DNA of 64,000 nucleotides from Nitrososphaeria archaeon. GTDB taxonomy: Archaea > Thermoproteota > Nitrososphaeria > JACIWG01. The translations under genes and the position numbers were made by a program. The notes under the pieces were generated by a model, which had not been told where the DNA came from, did no database searches, and was given only the letters and a program-made list of their open reading frames with translations. The stretch spans positions 1-64,000 of the forward strand of contig JARVJP010000011.1 of assembly GCA_029776065.1 (NCBI GenBank), given 5' to 3'. Positions 25,546 through 34,678 of this stretch are shown here, one piece after another. Each line of letters starts with the position of its first letter. Position 1 is the stretch's first letter.

Positions 25546-25998
25546 TTGGCTTTAGAGAAGGTAAGCATACTTGTCATAGACGATGACAAAGACATTCTAA
25601 AAAGTCTAAAGGACATCCTCAGGACAAAGGGTTACGAAGTGGATACCGCTGAGACTGCTCAGAAGGGGATTGAAAAGGCTAGGTCTAAGTTCTTTAACTT
25701 AGCTTTATTAGATATAAAGTTACCTGATATGGAAGGCACTGAACTTCTAGCTCAAATCCACAAGGAGAAGCCTGGCATGATGAAGATTATGATCACAGGT
25801 TACCCATCCGTCGATAACGCTGTGAGAGCGTTGAACTACGGTGCTGACGCTTACATAATGAAGCCAGTTAATCCAGAGAACCTACTAAAAGTGGTTGAAG
25901 AGAAGTTGAAAGAACAAAGGGAAGCTGAAACTATGACGGAAGAAAAGATCGCGGAGTGGATCGAGAACCGAATAAAGAAGCTAGAGCAGAGCAAGTAA
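25546..25998 (+). CDS. Single-domain response regulator
   Basis: About 150 residues. TTG 25546 is chosen because GGAGGG lies 9 nt upstream; an in-frame GTG at 25519 would put that ribosome site inside the gene. The receiver domain shows the acidic pair VIDDDKD, phospho-acceptor Asp in LALLDIKLPD, the Thr of ITGYPS and the Lys of MKPVNP. After the REC domain comes only a ~30-residue charged helix (TMTEEKIAEWIENRIKKLE), with no DNA-binding output. It probably acts through protein contact. Co-transcribed with the kinase just upstream. Confidence 0.88.
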   Translation: MALEKVSILVIDDDKDILKSLKDILRTKGYEVDTAETAQKGIEKARSKFFNLALLDIKLPDMEGTELLAQIHKEKPGMMKIMITGYPSVDNAVRALNYGADAYIMKPVNPENLLKVVEEKLKEQREAETMTEEKIAEWIENRIKKLEQSK

Positions 25999-26079
25999 CC
26001 CTCAATTGAAGACTATTTATTAGCTATTTTAAACACAGGAGAAACCTTAAATGGAGCTTGATAGAGCTGTGGCTGTAAA

Positions 26080-26517
26080 ATGGTAAAGATCGTTCATCCA
26101 GAGTTCAGTTGGCGTTGTCTACTATGTGGGAAATGTTGCAGAGACCAACCGAATAGGAAGAGGCGGATACTTCTAACCGATTACGACTTAGAAAGAATTA
26201 AGAAATTAAAAGTTAAAACAGACTTCTTTAAAGACGTGGAGCCGATAGGTGCCTTCAAGTACCAGATGTTACAGAAAGACGGTAAATGCGTCTTCTTGTC
26301 ATTTGGGAGATGCATGATATATGAAGATCGCCCTCTCATTTGCAGGTTCTACCCTTTCGCGATGATAAAGAACGACTTCTACACCTTCCATGTCGACCCT
26401 GACTGCCCCGGTGTTGGAAGAGGTAATAGAGTTAATAAGAGACTATTCATTGAACTGGTTGAAGAAGCTGAAAATGCGTTTTCTAACGATAATCTGATCA
26501 ACGTTTTCTCTATGTGA
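26080..26517 (+). CDS. YkgJ-family CxxCxxCC cysteine-cluster protein
   Basis: 145 residues. The pattern CLLCGKCC near residue 13-20 followed by GKCVFLSFGRCMIYEDRPLICRFYPF is the signature of the YkgJ family, predicted to bind iron/zinc through an 8-Cys motif. Biochemical role is not established. It is transcribed alone, after the two-component genes, with its own likely promoter. Confidence 0.75.
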   Translation: MVKIVHPEFSWRCLLCGKCCRDQPNRKRRILLTDYDLERIKKLKVKTDFFKDVEPIGAFKYQMLQKDGKCVFLSFGRCMIYEDRPLICRFYPFAMIKNDFYTFHVDPDCPGVGRGNRVNKRLFIELVEEAENAFSNDNLINVFSM

Positions 26518-26555
26518 CGTCTATTCCAAAAATAATATAGGAGGTTTCCTTTTTG

Positions 26556-28472
26556 CTAAGGAAGCTCTATCGTCGCAACCTCATTTAAGGTGTTTATGTT
26601 GTTGACCTTGACCATTCCATGGGAGACCGTGTACAGGTATTCTTCGATGTAGAGCGCCCTCTCCACAAAGTTCTGGCTGTAGTACACTTCTTTGCTGAAT
26701 TCACCTTTTATATGGGTGATCCTACCCTTTAAGACTATCCCATTTTCAGCAGTGACGTTGAATACGTAAACTCCTTGCCACATAGGTTCACCATACGCGT
26801 TTGATGGGACTTCTCCTTGATATTGTTCCTTGTTTACCTCGGCAACTAGAATTGGTATGACCATTAACCCTGTAGATTCGTCGAAGAGTAGTGCTTTGTG
26901 GTCGTATAGTACTGGTGAGTCTGTTCCTCTGTCACCTATCTTAAACTTCGAAGTTTCAACAGGTGCACTTACGTTTCTGACATCAAACAAGGAAATCTTG
27001 ACTCCTTGGTACCACGCGAAGTCACCTTCTTCAGCAGGTACTGTTTCTTTACCTATCCCTATTATGTAATCTCTGCCGAGTGGGTGAAGGTAATCCGAGT
27101 ATCCCGGTATCTTAAGCCATCCGAGTATCTTAGGGTCTGATGGCTCATTGACATCGATTATGAAGAACGGATCCACCTTCTTAAAAGTAACCATGTAAGC
27201 TTTTTCACCAATGAACCTAACCGAGTATATTCTTTCACCAGGTGCTATATTTTCGATCTTTCCTACGGTTTTAAGCGTTTGGTCTAAAATATATAGGTTA
27301 TTCATCTGCTCAGTGCTAGCTTGCCCTCTGAAAATAGGTTGGCCGACCGTTGTCGCGACCCTAAAGTATCCTTGGTACTCGTCCATAGAAAATTGGTTTA
27401 AAACGTGGCCAGGTACCGAACCCTCTGCTTCTAGCTTTATCTCTCCATTCTGAATCTTGACTCTATAGATCAAGGTCTCTTCTGTAGCGATAATGGCCTG
27501 CTGGTATTCTTTGACATCGTACTTTGTTAGTGTTAAGTAGATGTTATTGAGTGAAACGTAGATGTTGCTCGCTGCACCAGTTAATAGGGTCTTGTAGACT
27601 GGTGCTTGTTGGTCCTCTCGAATGTTCAAAGATAGTATTGTTGTAAAGGAATAAGACAGATCTGCTGCTTCTGGATAAAAAACCTCAGTCGGGTCTACCT
27701 TGTTCCCATTATTGTCGACTCTGATTTCAGGTAGTACAACCTCCTCTTTGATAAGGTATGCTGGAAACGATGCTATAACGTAAACGTAGTCGTCTATCAT
27801 CCTAGAGTTCAGATAGTAACCGTCGATTGTGATGTTCCTTGCGAGTTCTGGCTGAGCTCTGTTTTGTACATCGTAAACCTCAATGCTCATCTTCGACGCG
27901 TAATAGTAGTATTCGCCTTCCTTCTCTGTTACCATATAGTTGCTCCAAGTTGACAAAAAGACTACAAGTCTATCTCCGTTTATGAATATGGCTGTTGGAA
28001 CCCTGTTCTCCTCCCAAACTATCTTTGAAAGGATCTTCGCCTCCTCAGGTGGGTAAGCCTTGAGAATTATCACCTCACCCTTTCCAGTTGAATGATCCTG
28101 TCTTAGCATATATAAATATGTACCATCACTTTTTATGATATCTGCTTCGTCAACTCCAGCTACTTGGACATTGGTCTTTGAATAGCTACGTGAAGACTCT
28201 GCTGCTTGGGTTGAAGTCGCTACAGTGGTGAACGTCCCCCCTTTAATCCCCGGAGGGAAGATTAAATCTACCCCAAACCATCTAGACGCAGTTTGTGTGT
28301 TCGTTTTTATGTAATTCTTAAGTTCATCATATGATGAGAAGGTTTTGAGTTCTGTTTTTACTTCTTGCTTTGGTGGTATCAAGTAAGGTGCCATTAAGGT
28401 TGCTAATATGGTCAATAGTAAGATGGATACCGCTGCAACTGCATATAGGTGTGCATATTCTACCTTAGACAT
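26556..28472 (-). CDS. Secreted or anchored beta-propeller protein
   Basis: 638 residues. N-terminal membrane helix or uncleaved signal at ~10-31 (AVAAVSILLLTILATLMAPYL), then an extracellular domain with repeated four-strand blades (for example ADIIKSDGTYLYML, PEILGWLKI-like blades, NIYLTLT). It belongs to the archaeal beta-propeller family (PF09826-like) commonly anchored at the cell surface. Function unknown; perhaps adhesion or ligand binding. It is divergent from the wHTH-2TM regulator at 28606, which may control it through the repeat at 28520-28548. Confidence 0.75.
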   Translation of the reverse strand: MSKVEYAHLYAVAAVSILLLTILATLMAPYLIPPKQEVKTELKTFSSYDELKNYIKTNTQTASRWFGVDLIFPPGIKGGTFTTVATSTQAAESSRSYSKTNVQVAGVDEADIIKSDGTYLYMLRQDHSTGKGEVIILKAYPPEEAKILSKIVWEENRVPTAIFINGDRLVVFLSTWSNYMVTEKEGEYYYYASKMSIEVYDVQNRAQPELARNITIDGYYLNSRMIDDYVYVIASFPAYLIKEEVVLPEIRVDNNGNKVDPTEVFYPEAADLSYSFTTILSLNIREDQQAPVYKTLLTGAASNIYVSLNNIYLTLTKYDVKEYQQAIIATEETLIYRVKIQNGEIKLEAEGSVPGHVLNQFSMDEYQGYFRVATTVGQPIFRGQASTEQMNNLYILDQTLKTVGKIENIAPGERIYSVRFIGEKAYMVTFKKVDPFFIIDVNEPSDPKILGWLKIPGYSDYLHPLGRDYIIGIGKETVPAEEGDFAWYQGVKISLFDVRNVSAPVETSKFKIGDRGTDSPVLYDHKALLFDESTGLMVIPILVAEVNKEQYQGEVPSNAYGEPMWQGVYVFNVTAENGIVLKGRITHIKGEFSKEVYYSQNFVERALYIEEYLYTVSHGMVKVNNINTLNEVATIELP

Positions 28473-28519
28473 TGCTCATCGCCTAATACAGTGGGGACAT
28501 CCTTATATTATTCCATTGT

Positions 28520-28548
28520 ATAGAACATTCAGTTTACTGTTGTTCTAT
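28520..28548. promoter_or_regulatory. Inverted repeat ATAGAACA...TGTTCTAT (candidate operator)
   Basis: Perfect 8-bp arms at 28520-28527 and 28541-28548 are centred 21 bp apart (two helical turns), with another GAACA half-site at 28554. They lie in the divergent gap between the propeller gene and the membrane-bound winged-helix gene. Likely bound by a dimeric regulator, possibly the neighbouring one. Confidence 0.5.
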
Positions 28549-28605
28549 TTTTTGAACAAGTGAATTTAGAGCAAAACTCTTTTAAGAAGTATCTGGACAA
28601 TCTAC

Positions 28606-29070
28606 TTGAAACTATTGTCAAAGATCATCCTTCCAGATTCTACAGTAATAGAGTCCGAGCTGGCAGGTAAGACTTTACTCGTTTACCTGTACCTGTTAAA
28701 GAGTAGAGGAGGAACTGTTGGAGTCAGAGAGGTACAGAGGAAGCTTGGTTTCTCAAGCCCGAGTGTTGCGATATATCACCTCGATAAGTTGTCTACCCTC
28801 GGCTTAGTCGAGAAGACCGATCTAGGTGAGTATTACATAAAAAGAGAGGTCAAGGTGGGTGTTCTGAAGTTTTACACAAGACTTGGAAACCTTCTGTTGC
28901 CCCGCTATCTCTTCTACACCACCCTTTTCATGGCTATGCTTACCTACTATTTGATACTGTATCAATCTGCTTGGACTACCAACAAGGTCATCGCCGTTCT
29001 ATTTGGTGCTTTAGCATCTATAATATTCTTATACGAAACTATGAAGATCTGGAAGGAGAAACCGTTCTAG
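28606..29070 (+). CDS. Winged-helix regulator with two C-terminal membrane helices
   Basis: 154 residues from a TTG start. The N-terminal ~90 residues are a winged helix (TVGVREVQRKLGFSSPSVAIYHLDKLSTLGLVEK). Two membrane helices follow at ~103-122 and ~127-148. It is clearly paralogous to the gene at 38358 (both share VGV.EVQR.L..SSPS.A.YH..KL...GLV). The DNA-binding domain is cytoplasmic and held at the membrane; there is no outer domain, so the signal may come from a partner membrane protein. A small two-helix membrane protein gene follows 46 nt later. Confidence 0.75.
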   Translation: MKLLSKIILPDSTVIESELAGKTLLVYLYLLKSRGGTVGVREVQRKLGFSSPSVAIYHLDKLSTLGLVEKTDLGEYYIKREVKVGVLKFYTRLGNLLLPRYLFYTTLFMAMLTYYLILYQSAWTTNKVIAVLFGALASIIFLYETMKIWKEKPF

Positions 29071-29116
29071 GGGTGTTCTAAAGTATGGAATTAATAAGCT
29101 ACCTGTTAGAAAGTAA

Positions 29117-29413
29117 GTGAGCAAGATGAATAAACTAATCCTACCAATTTTTACTGCCTTGGTTCTAGCGACGGTTCTACTGGCTGTCCCACTATATTTT
29201 CTTGAAACCCAACCTGCTAGAAGCGTTGGGGGAGAAGGTCTGCCCTCTACCATACTAGATGAATCCAAAAGCCAGTTTGGTATACAGTCAGAAAGCACGC
29301 CAACTAGTGGCATAAGTAACTACTCAAGTATATTATACATGGTTGCCTTAAGCATGCTCATCGCCATTACAGCTACTTCCTTGATCATTAGGGTTCAACG
29401 AAGGACTTTATAG
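29117..29413 (+). CDS. Small membrane protein with two helices and an outer loop
   Basis: 98 residues. Helix 1 at ~8-27 (PIFTALVLATVLLAVPLYFL), a ~40-residue Ser/Thr/Gly-rich outside loop, helix 2 at ~70-91, and a short basic tail (RVQRRTL). GTG start, or the ATG three codons later. It follows the wHTH-2TM regulator in the same direction and may be its signalling partner. Unrecognised family. Confidence 0.55.
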   Translation: MSKMNKLILPIFTALVLATVLLAVPLYFLETQPARSVGGEGLPSTILDESKSQFGIQSESTPTSGISNYSSILYMVALSMLIAITATSLIIRVQRRTL

Positions 29414-29467
29414 TAAACAGACATCAAAAACAATATATTGTCTCTAATTTAAGTTGAGATAGGTAAC

Positions 29468-30526
29468 ATGGTTGCTCACTTTTTTAGCTTTGGTTTAAAA
29501 GCAAATGGTGTGCGTAAAGAAAAAGTAGAATTGCTAAGGTACTTCGCCCCAGTTTTAGTAGGGATATTGGTAATAGTTGTCTTCTTCACATTAGTAAACC
29601 CTTATATAGAGTCTCTTCACTCAAGCTACACCAGTACTCCAACTAAAGCAACATATACAACGTTTACTAATACGGATAATGTAACTACAACTATTCTAGT
29701 CGACCCGATCAGATCGGAACTGGTTTCCTATGCCTTGGAGGTGATAAACCATGATCGAGAAACATTTGGTCTCGCATCAGTTGAATTAGGGGATAATATT
29801 GCTGCCCAAAAACATTCTGAAGATTTAGTAAGGCTCAGTGTTCTGAGCCATTGGGGAGCAGATGGCATGAAACCTTATATGAGGTATAGTGTTTACGGGG
29901 GGAAGAACTATGTTCAAGAAAACGTTGGAGTTATGTTTCTAGTTGGAAAGGCTTCGCCACCATCTGTTGAGGAAATGAAATCATACATTAGGGAACTGGA
30001 GCATGAGATGATCTACAACGATTCTGCTGCAAATTGGGGGCATAGAGATAACATTCTCGACCCTGCTCATACGCATGTTAACATAGGAATTGATTATACT
30101 AATAACATGTTTGTTATGGTTCAAGACTTTGAAAACGTCTACATAAATTGGAATGTGTTCGAAGTAAACGATACACAAGTAACATTAGATGGAAGTCTCT
30201 TAAAAGATTTGGAAGCATATTTGTTTGTCGTGTTCTACGATCCGCTACCAGAACCTTTAACGAGAGAGCAATTATTAGGTCCACCTTATAACAACGGATA
30301 CTTCTTTGGTGAGAAGATAGGGGCTGTCTTAAATAAAGGGTATGAAGTAGATATTCCATACGTTTACGCTACTAAATGGTATCAAAGTGGACTTGACTTT
30401 AGCATAGAATTTGATCTCTCACCTTTTGTTCAAAAGGATGGAGTTTACACGATCCTATTCGAAGTTATAGATGAAAAAGGTCAGATATACTATGCTACAG
30501 CATACTCAATATTCATCAAAAAATGA
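29468..30526 (+). CDS. Membrane-anchored CAP/SCP-domain protein
   Basis: 352 residues. One N-terminal membrane helix (~26-46), a Thr-rich linker, then a CAP-superfamily domain at ~85-225: VINHDRETFGLASVELGD, AAQKHSEDLVRLSVLSHWG, YVQENVG, NWGHRDNILDPAHTHVNIGI. The paired His and Glu of the CAP cavity are present. The C-terminal ~120 residues form a further beta domain. CAP proteins act outside the cell in adhesion or lipid/peptide binding; the exact role is not readable. Confidence 0.8.
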   Translation: MVAHFFSFGLKANGVRKEKVELLRYFAPVLVGILVIVVFFTLVNPYIESLHSSYTSTPTKATYTTFTNTDNVTTTILVDPIRSELVSYALEVINHDRETFGLASVELGDNIAAQKHSEDLVRLSVLSHWGADGMKPYMRYSVYGGKNYVQENVGVMFLVGKASPPSVEEMKSYIRELEHEMIYNDSAANWGHRDNILDPAHTHVNIGIDYTNNMFVMVQDFENVYINWNVFEVNDTQVTLDGSLLKDLEAYLFVVFYDPLPEPLTREQLLGPPYNNGYFFGEKIGAVLNKGYEVDIPYVYATKWYQSGLDFSIEFDLSPFVQKDGVYTILFEVIDEKGQIYYATAYSIFIKK

Positions 30527-30585
30527 CTAAAAGCTTTCCCAACCTCATATATATTAGCCGTACATGAAGTTCTAAGTTAGATATA

Positions 30586-31356
30586 TTAAATATGATATAT
30601 TATAAGCACTAGGAAACCAAGAAACCAGCAATAAAACGAAAACTTGTAGAAATCCCCTTTTAAAACTAACTTAGAGACCTTCCTTATTGAAGCATAACCT
30701 ACTAAAGCAGATACAAGGAAACCTATTAAAACCATCTCAAAGGAGATTTCAGTAAGGTCTAATTCTGAGACTTCTAGTACAGAGGCTCCAAGTATAGCAA
30801 CAATTGAAAGCAGGAAGGAGAACCTGTAAGCCTGTTGTCTGTCCACACCTCTTAAAATAGCAGTAGATATTGTAGAACCACTTCTAGATACCCCGGGGAA
30901 GACTGATAGCACTTGTGCCACTCCTATGGTCAACGTGTTAGATAAACTAAGATTTCCTTTTGTAGTAGAATATTTTGTTAAGAAGAGTATGAAACCATTA
31001 ACTAACAAGGCGATCGCTACCGCTATAGCATCAGAAAAAGCTCTTTCAATAAGGTCTTTAAATGTTAGACCAACGGCTACGATTGGGAGGCTTCCAACTA
31101 CAACGTAGACCGATAATCTTCTTTCTTCTATGCTATTAAATCCAAGTAAAGATTTGATCATTAAAATAATGTCCCTCCGCATGAATAAGCCCACAGATAA
31201 CAATGTTCCTATGTGTAGGACGACGTCAAAAGCAACTGGTACCTTTATCCCTAATCCTTCTTGTACAAGTACTAGATGCCCAGAGCTTGAAATTGGGAAC
31301 CACTCTGTTAGACCTTGTACTATCGCTAAGAACACTATTTCAATAAGTTCTACCAT
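30586..31356 (-). CDS. uppP: Undecaprenyl-diphosphatase family protein (UppP/BacA)
   Basis: 256 residues and about eight membrane helices. The signatures QGLTEWFPISSSGHLVL near the N-terminus and FPGVSRSGSTI around residue 150 are the two conserved active-site regions of UppP. In archaea it is expected to dephosphorylate polyprenyl (dolichyl-type) diphosphate to recycle the carrier for glycan assembly. Slightly shorter than bacterial members (~270). Confidence 0.9.
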   Translation of the reverse strand: MVELIEIVFLAIVQGLTEWFPISSSGHLVLVQEGLGIKVPVAFDVVLHIGTLLSVGLFMRRDIILMIKSLLGFNSIEERRLSVYVVVGSLPIVAVGLTFKDLIERAFSDAIAVAIALLVNGFILFLTKYSTTKGNLSLSNTLTIGVAQVLSVFPGVSRSGSTISTAILRGVDRQQAYRFSFLLSIVAILGASVLEVSELDLTEISFEMVLIGFLVSALVGYASIRKVSKLVLKGDFYKFSFYCWFLGFLVLIIYHI

Positions 31357-31430
31357 TAATTAGATATAAACTCTCCATATTTATAAATCAGATATGAATT
31401 TGGTGTCGATCTTTGCTTTGGCCCTCTCCA

Positions 31431-32114
31431 CTAGAAGATTTCTAGGAGTTCATCAAGTTCCTTAATCTCGAAATCGGGTACTTCAAAATCGTTCATAGGA
31501 TACATATGTAACATGATTCCTCTTCTGATCAACACTGTCCTCATACCCAGAGACTTAGCAGGTCCAATATCTGCGTCTATCCTATCGCCGACCATAGCTG
31601 CCTCTTGGGGCACACAGTTAGCTTGGTTCAATGCATACTGGTAGACCTTGATATCTGGTTTCTTAAGGCTTACTTCCTCTGAGAGGACTATGAGTTTGAA
31701 GAACTTCGTTAAACCTAGAGACTCGAGTTTCTGTCTTGTATCTTTTGGTTGGTTGGCTAAAACTCCTAGGCTATATTTTTCTTTAAGCTTGTTTAAAACC
31801 CTGATCGCTTCAGGTACAGGCTCCATCATTTCTACATATTTACGTGCGTTCTCTTGATAGTAGTCTATGTTCCTTTGCAAGAGGATTGGGTCGTTCGAAA
31901 AACTTTTTACAAGCTCACTTACTATACCAGTATAACCGTATCCTGTAAACCGCCTGTTTGAAATGATCTCCTTCAACGCGGCATTAAACCTATCCCAGGT
32001 TATTCCTAGCCCGGCTTCCTCTATAGACTTAAATATGTGAGTGAAGAGATATTTGTTAAAGGAGCATTCATCACATAATGTTGAACCGATATCGAGAAAT
32101 ATCCACTTTAGCAT
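31431..32114 (-). CDS. HAD-superfamily hydrolase
   Basis: 227 residues from ATG 32114, which opens directly on MLKWIFLDIGSTLCDE; an ATG nine codons upstream overlaps what looks like the TATA region. HAD motif I DIGSTL (second Asp replaced by Ser relative to DxDxT), motif II LANQP, Lys in SLKKPD, and motif IV GDRIDADI are present. The change in motif I would weaken phosphatase acid-base catalysis. Substrate unknown. Confidence 0.7.
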   Translation of the reverse strand: MLKWIFLDIGSTLCDECSFNKYLFTHIFKSIEEAGLGITWDRFNAALKEIISNRRFTGYGYTGIVSELVKSFSNDPILLQRNIDYYQENARKYVEMMEPVPEAIRVLNKLKEKYSLGVLANQPKDTRQKLESLGLTKFFKLIVLSEEVSLKKPDIKVYQYALNQANCVPQEAAMVGDRIDADIGPAKSLGMRTVLIRRGIMLHMYPMNDFEVPDFEIKELDELLEIF

Positions 32115-32364
32115 CTGTACCCAAGGGTATAGTTTATGCATAATTTAACGATTAAGTTGCAACGATTTTCAAAAAGTTTGCCTTAGAGTTCTAATAAGAG
32201 GGTCACCTTTAGGAAATCTCTTATAAATATGGTTCCTGTTTGAATGTTTTAAACGTGTGTAAATTTCGCACTTATCTAACTCTGAAAGGTATGGTTCGAT
32301 AGATTAACCACCTAATATGCATCTGTTCTTAATTGTTAAATACGGTTTAAACAAACTAAAGCCT

Positions 32365-32604
32365 ATGAAGATCGGGGTCTGTGGAGTGGCTTGTGAGAAA
32401 TGCCCTAGGATGGTGCGAGGGACATGCCCCAATGGTGAAATAGGTTGTACACCGAAGGAGAACAAGTTCTGCAAGGTTTCAACTTGTGCTTTCCGTAAGG
32501 GTGTTGCGCTTTGCTTTGAATGCAACGACTTTCCATGCGAAATAACGAAGAGCGGGCCATTAGACTATGGCTACTGCACCTACATATCAGGGAAGAGTAT
32601 CTAA
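32365..32604 (+). CDS. Small Cys-rich protein, DUF3795-like
   Basis: 79 residues from ATG 32365; an in-frame ATG at 32317 would add 16 residues. Contains CGVACEKCP, then GTCPNGEIGC, KFCKVSTCAFRKGVALCFECNDFPC, the cysteine spacing of DUF3795-type proteins presumed to bind a metal or Fe-S cluster. No known function. Confidence 0.65.
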   Translation: MKIGVCGVACEKCPRMVRGTCPNGEIGCTPKENKFCKVSTCAFRKGVALCFECNDFPCEITKSGPLDYGYCTYISGKSI

Positions 32605-32641
32605 GCCTAATGTGAATGAAAAGAGCTTCTCTAGAGTTAGG

Positions 32642-33781
32642 TCATCCACTCTGTTCTATTACCTTCTTTATAAGATGTATTACCTTCTCAACATCCTCTT
32701 TGTTGTTGTAAATGTGGGGTGAGAAACGTAGAGCGCCAAACCTTTTTGAGATGATTATCTTCTCCTCTTTTAGTTCATTAAGCAAAGTGTCAGCGTCCAA
32801 GTTGTCGAATTTTGCGGTGACTATTCCTGCTCTTTGGTGGCGGTTAAAGGGGGTGAACAGATTAGCTCCTAAGTTTTTTAACCCCTCCATCAACTCTTGG
32901 GTAATGCCTATGACATGGTTATTGATGTTATCCACTTCAAGATCTGAAATATACTTTAGTGATCGCGTGAAGCCGTAGATGGCTGAATAGGGCATACCTC
33001 CATATTCAAATTTTCTGGCGGTTTTTTTAAAAGAAAGTTTCAAAGGCTCAAAGACCTCGTGATCTTCCTTGCTTCTCCACCCAGCAAAGATCGGTTCAAC
33101 GTCATGGTAGACTTCGTCCTTCATGTATAGGAACCCTGCTCCAAAAGGTCCGAGGAGCCATTTATAAGCAGCTGTGACTAGAACATCGACATCCTCCACC
33201 TTCGCATCAAATGGAATCACACCTAAGGACTGTATGGCGTCAACGACTAAAAGTGCTCCATGCTTATGCGCTAACTCAGCAACCTCTCTTAAATTGAATC
33301 TGAACCCACTACTGTATTCCACATGGCTTAATGTGATCACTTTAGTCTTATCGTCAACCAACCTTTCCAAGTCCTCAATTGTAACGATGCCGTTTTTGTG
33401 CCGCGCAAACCTTACCTCCAACCTTTTCTCCTCGGCGACCTTTAACCAAGGGTATGTAACTGTTGGGAACTCTAGGTCGGTGGTGACAATATTACTCCCA
33501 GGAGTCATCTTTACTGCATGCGCAGTGAAGTTCAAACCCTCACTTGTGTTTGTTACAATAGCTATGTCATCGGATTTGCAGTTTATTAGATTAGAAACTT
33601 CATCTCTTGCTTCTTCCAAAACTTGATCTTCGAAGTTATCATTAATCGTCCCAGATATTTCATAAGTTTCCTCGAAGCTTGAGATCGCCTTAATGACTTG
33701 AATAGGTTTAAGGGAGATCGCTGCTGTATTCATGTAAACGTATACCTTTGAAGGAGGGAAGTCCTCTTTTACTGGACGCAT
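32642..33781 (-). CDS. PLP-dependent class V aminotransferase / cysteine-desulfurase-like protein
   Basis: 379 residues. The class V pattern is clear: NTAAISLKP at the N-terminus, SEGLNF, HVEYSSGFRFNL, VVDAIQSLG (PLP-ring Asp) and the Schiff-base Lys in AAYKWLLGPFG (about 210). Closer to the isopenicillin-N-epimerase-like/ selenocysteine-lyase-like branch than to classical IscS, as the long Cys loop is not obvious. Substrate uncertain; no Fe-S scaffold genes are adjacent. Confidence 0.8.
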   Translation of the reverse strand: MRPVKEDFPPSKVYVYMNTAAISLKPIQVIKAISSFEETYEISGTINDNFEDQVLEEARDEVSNLINCKSDDIAIVTNTSEGLNFTAHAVKMTPGSNIVTTDLEFPTVTYPWLKVAEEKRLEVRFARHKNGIVTIEDLERLVDDKTKVITLSHVEYSSGFRFNLREVAELAHKHGALLVVDAIQSLGVIPFDAKVEDVDVLVTAAYKWLLGPFGAGFLYMKDEVYHDVEPIFAGWRSKEDHEVFEPLKLSFKKTARKFEYGGMPYSAIYGFTRSLKYISDLEVDNINNHVIGITQELMEGLKNLGANLFTPFNRHQRAGIVTAKFDNLDADTLLNELKEEKIIISKRFGALRFSPHIYNNKEDVEKVIHLIKKVIEQSG

Positions 33782-33972
33782 GTCTGATTGTGGATGTGAG
33801 GTACTAAAAAAGCTTATATTGAATAGACCTATTCTAAGGCAATAAGAATCTATGTGCTATATATTGGTTTGATTCTTAAATCTTTTAGTCGGCTTAACAT
33901 CATTTAAATGGTGTTTGTCAAGTTTCTTTGGTGGCGGTTCCCCTTCCAATTGGTAACTATGATGTAATATAA

Positions 33973-33988
33973 AGCGATTGGTATCGCT
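33973..33988. other. Short hairpin AGCGAT/ATCGCT
   Basis: A 6-bp stem with a TGGT loop in the intergenic region before the secreted-protein gene at 34061. Could be an operator or RNA hairpin. Confidence 0.25.
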
Positions 33989-34060
33989 CTCTTAAAACAT
34001 ATTAATTTTCGATGGCAAAAGCAGTAAGCTTAAATTAATCTAAGGAAAAATTGGCAACGG

Positions 34061-34579
34061 ATGCGTCCTGCTAAGAATCAGTTACTTATGGTAGTGGTTA
34101 TAGCGTTTATGATTGTTGTAGCATACGAGTTGGCCAACTCGACCTTGGCAGTTAGAATTGAACCAACAACTTCGACGAAGACTTCGTTGATCGAATACTC
34201 GACCCCTCCTAAAATAATTGTAACCTATCAAAATAGGAGCTATTACGGTGCGCAACATACTTACATGTGGAAGATGAGGTGTGAAGACTATGGTCCAATC
34301 TTCGGGAGGCCGGATCTAGAGTATTTAACTACAATAAGGATTGTAAATTGCTCTGAACTTACGATTGGAATAAAAGGGTTTCGTGAACCTGAAAAATATC
34401 ACTTGGTGTTTTATAGTACTGACAAAAGCGAGTACATCTTTAAAGAGGGGGTTCAACAGAATGTAAGGATACAACTTAATCAAAAATCTTACTATCTTGT
34501 AATAATAGCTGATTGGTGGCCTCCTAACGATCCAGGAGAAACGTCGAACATCTTCAAGATTGAGTTAATTACATCTTGA
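34061..34579 (+). CDS. Membrane-anchored or secreted protein, unknown
   Basis: 172 residues. A hydrophobic N-terminal segment (LLMVVVIAFMIVVAYEL, ~8-24), a Ser/Thr-rich spacer, then a beta-rich domain with two Cys (MRCEDYG, VNCSEL) that could form a disulfide outside. I do not recognise the family. Confidence 0.6.
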   Translation: MRPAKNQLLMVVVIAFMIVVAYELANSTLAVRIEPTTSTKTSLIEYSTPPKIIVTYQNRSYYGAQHTYMWKMRCEDYGPIFGRPDLEYLTTIRIVNCSELTIGIKGFREPEKYHLVFYSTDKSEYIFKEGVQQNVRIQLNQKSYYLVIIADWWPPNDPGETSNIFKIELITS

Positions 34580-34580
34580 T

Positions 34581-34652
34581 GTGTGCGTTAATGGGATGTT
34601 CAAATAATTCATGTGTTTAATGCCATGTTCATATAAGATTGACTACGCACAC
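34581..34652. repeat. Inverted repeat GTGTGCGT ... ACGCACAC between convergent genes
   Basis: Perfect 8-bp arms at 34581-34588 and 34645-34652 with a 56-nt interior that contains a repeated ATGTTCA word. It lies in the short gap between two convergent genes. It may form a terminator-like or RNA structure, or be an old small element. Confidence 0.35.
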
Positions 34653-34678
34653 CTCTTTTCCAAAATAGTTGATCCGAG

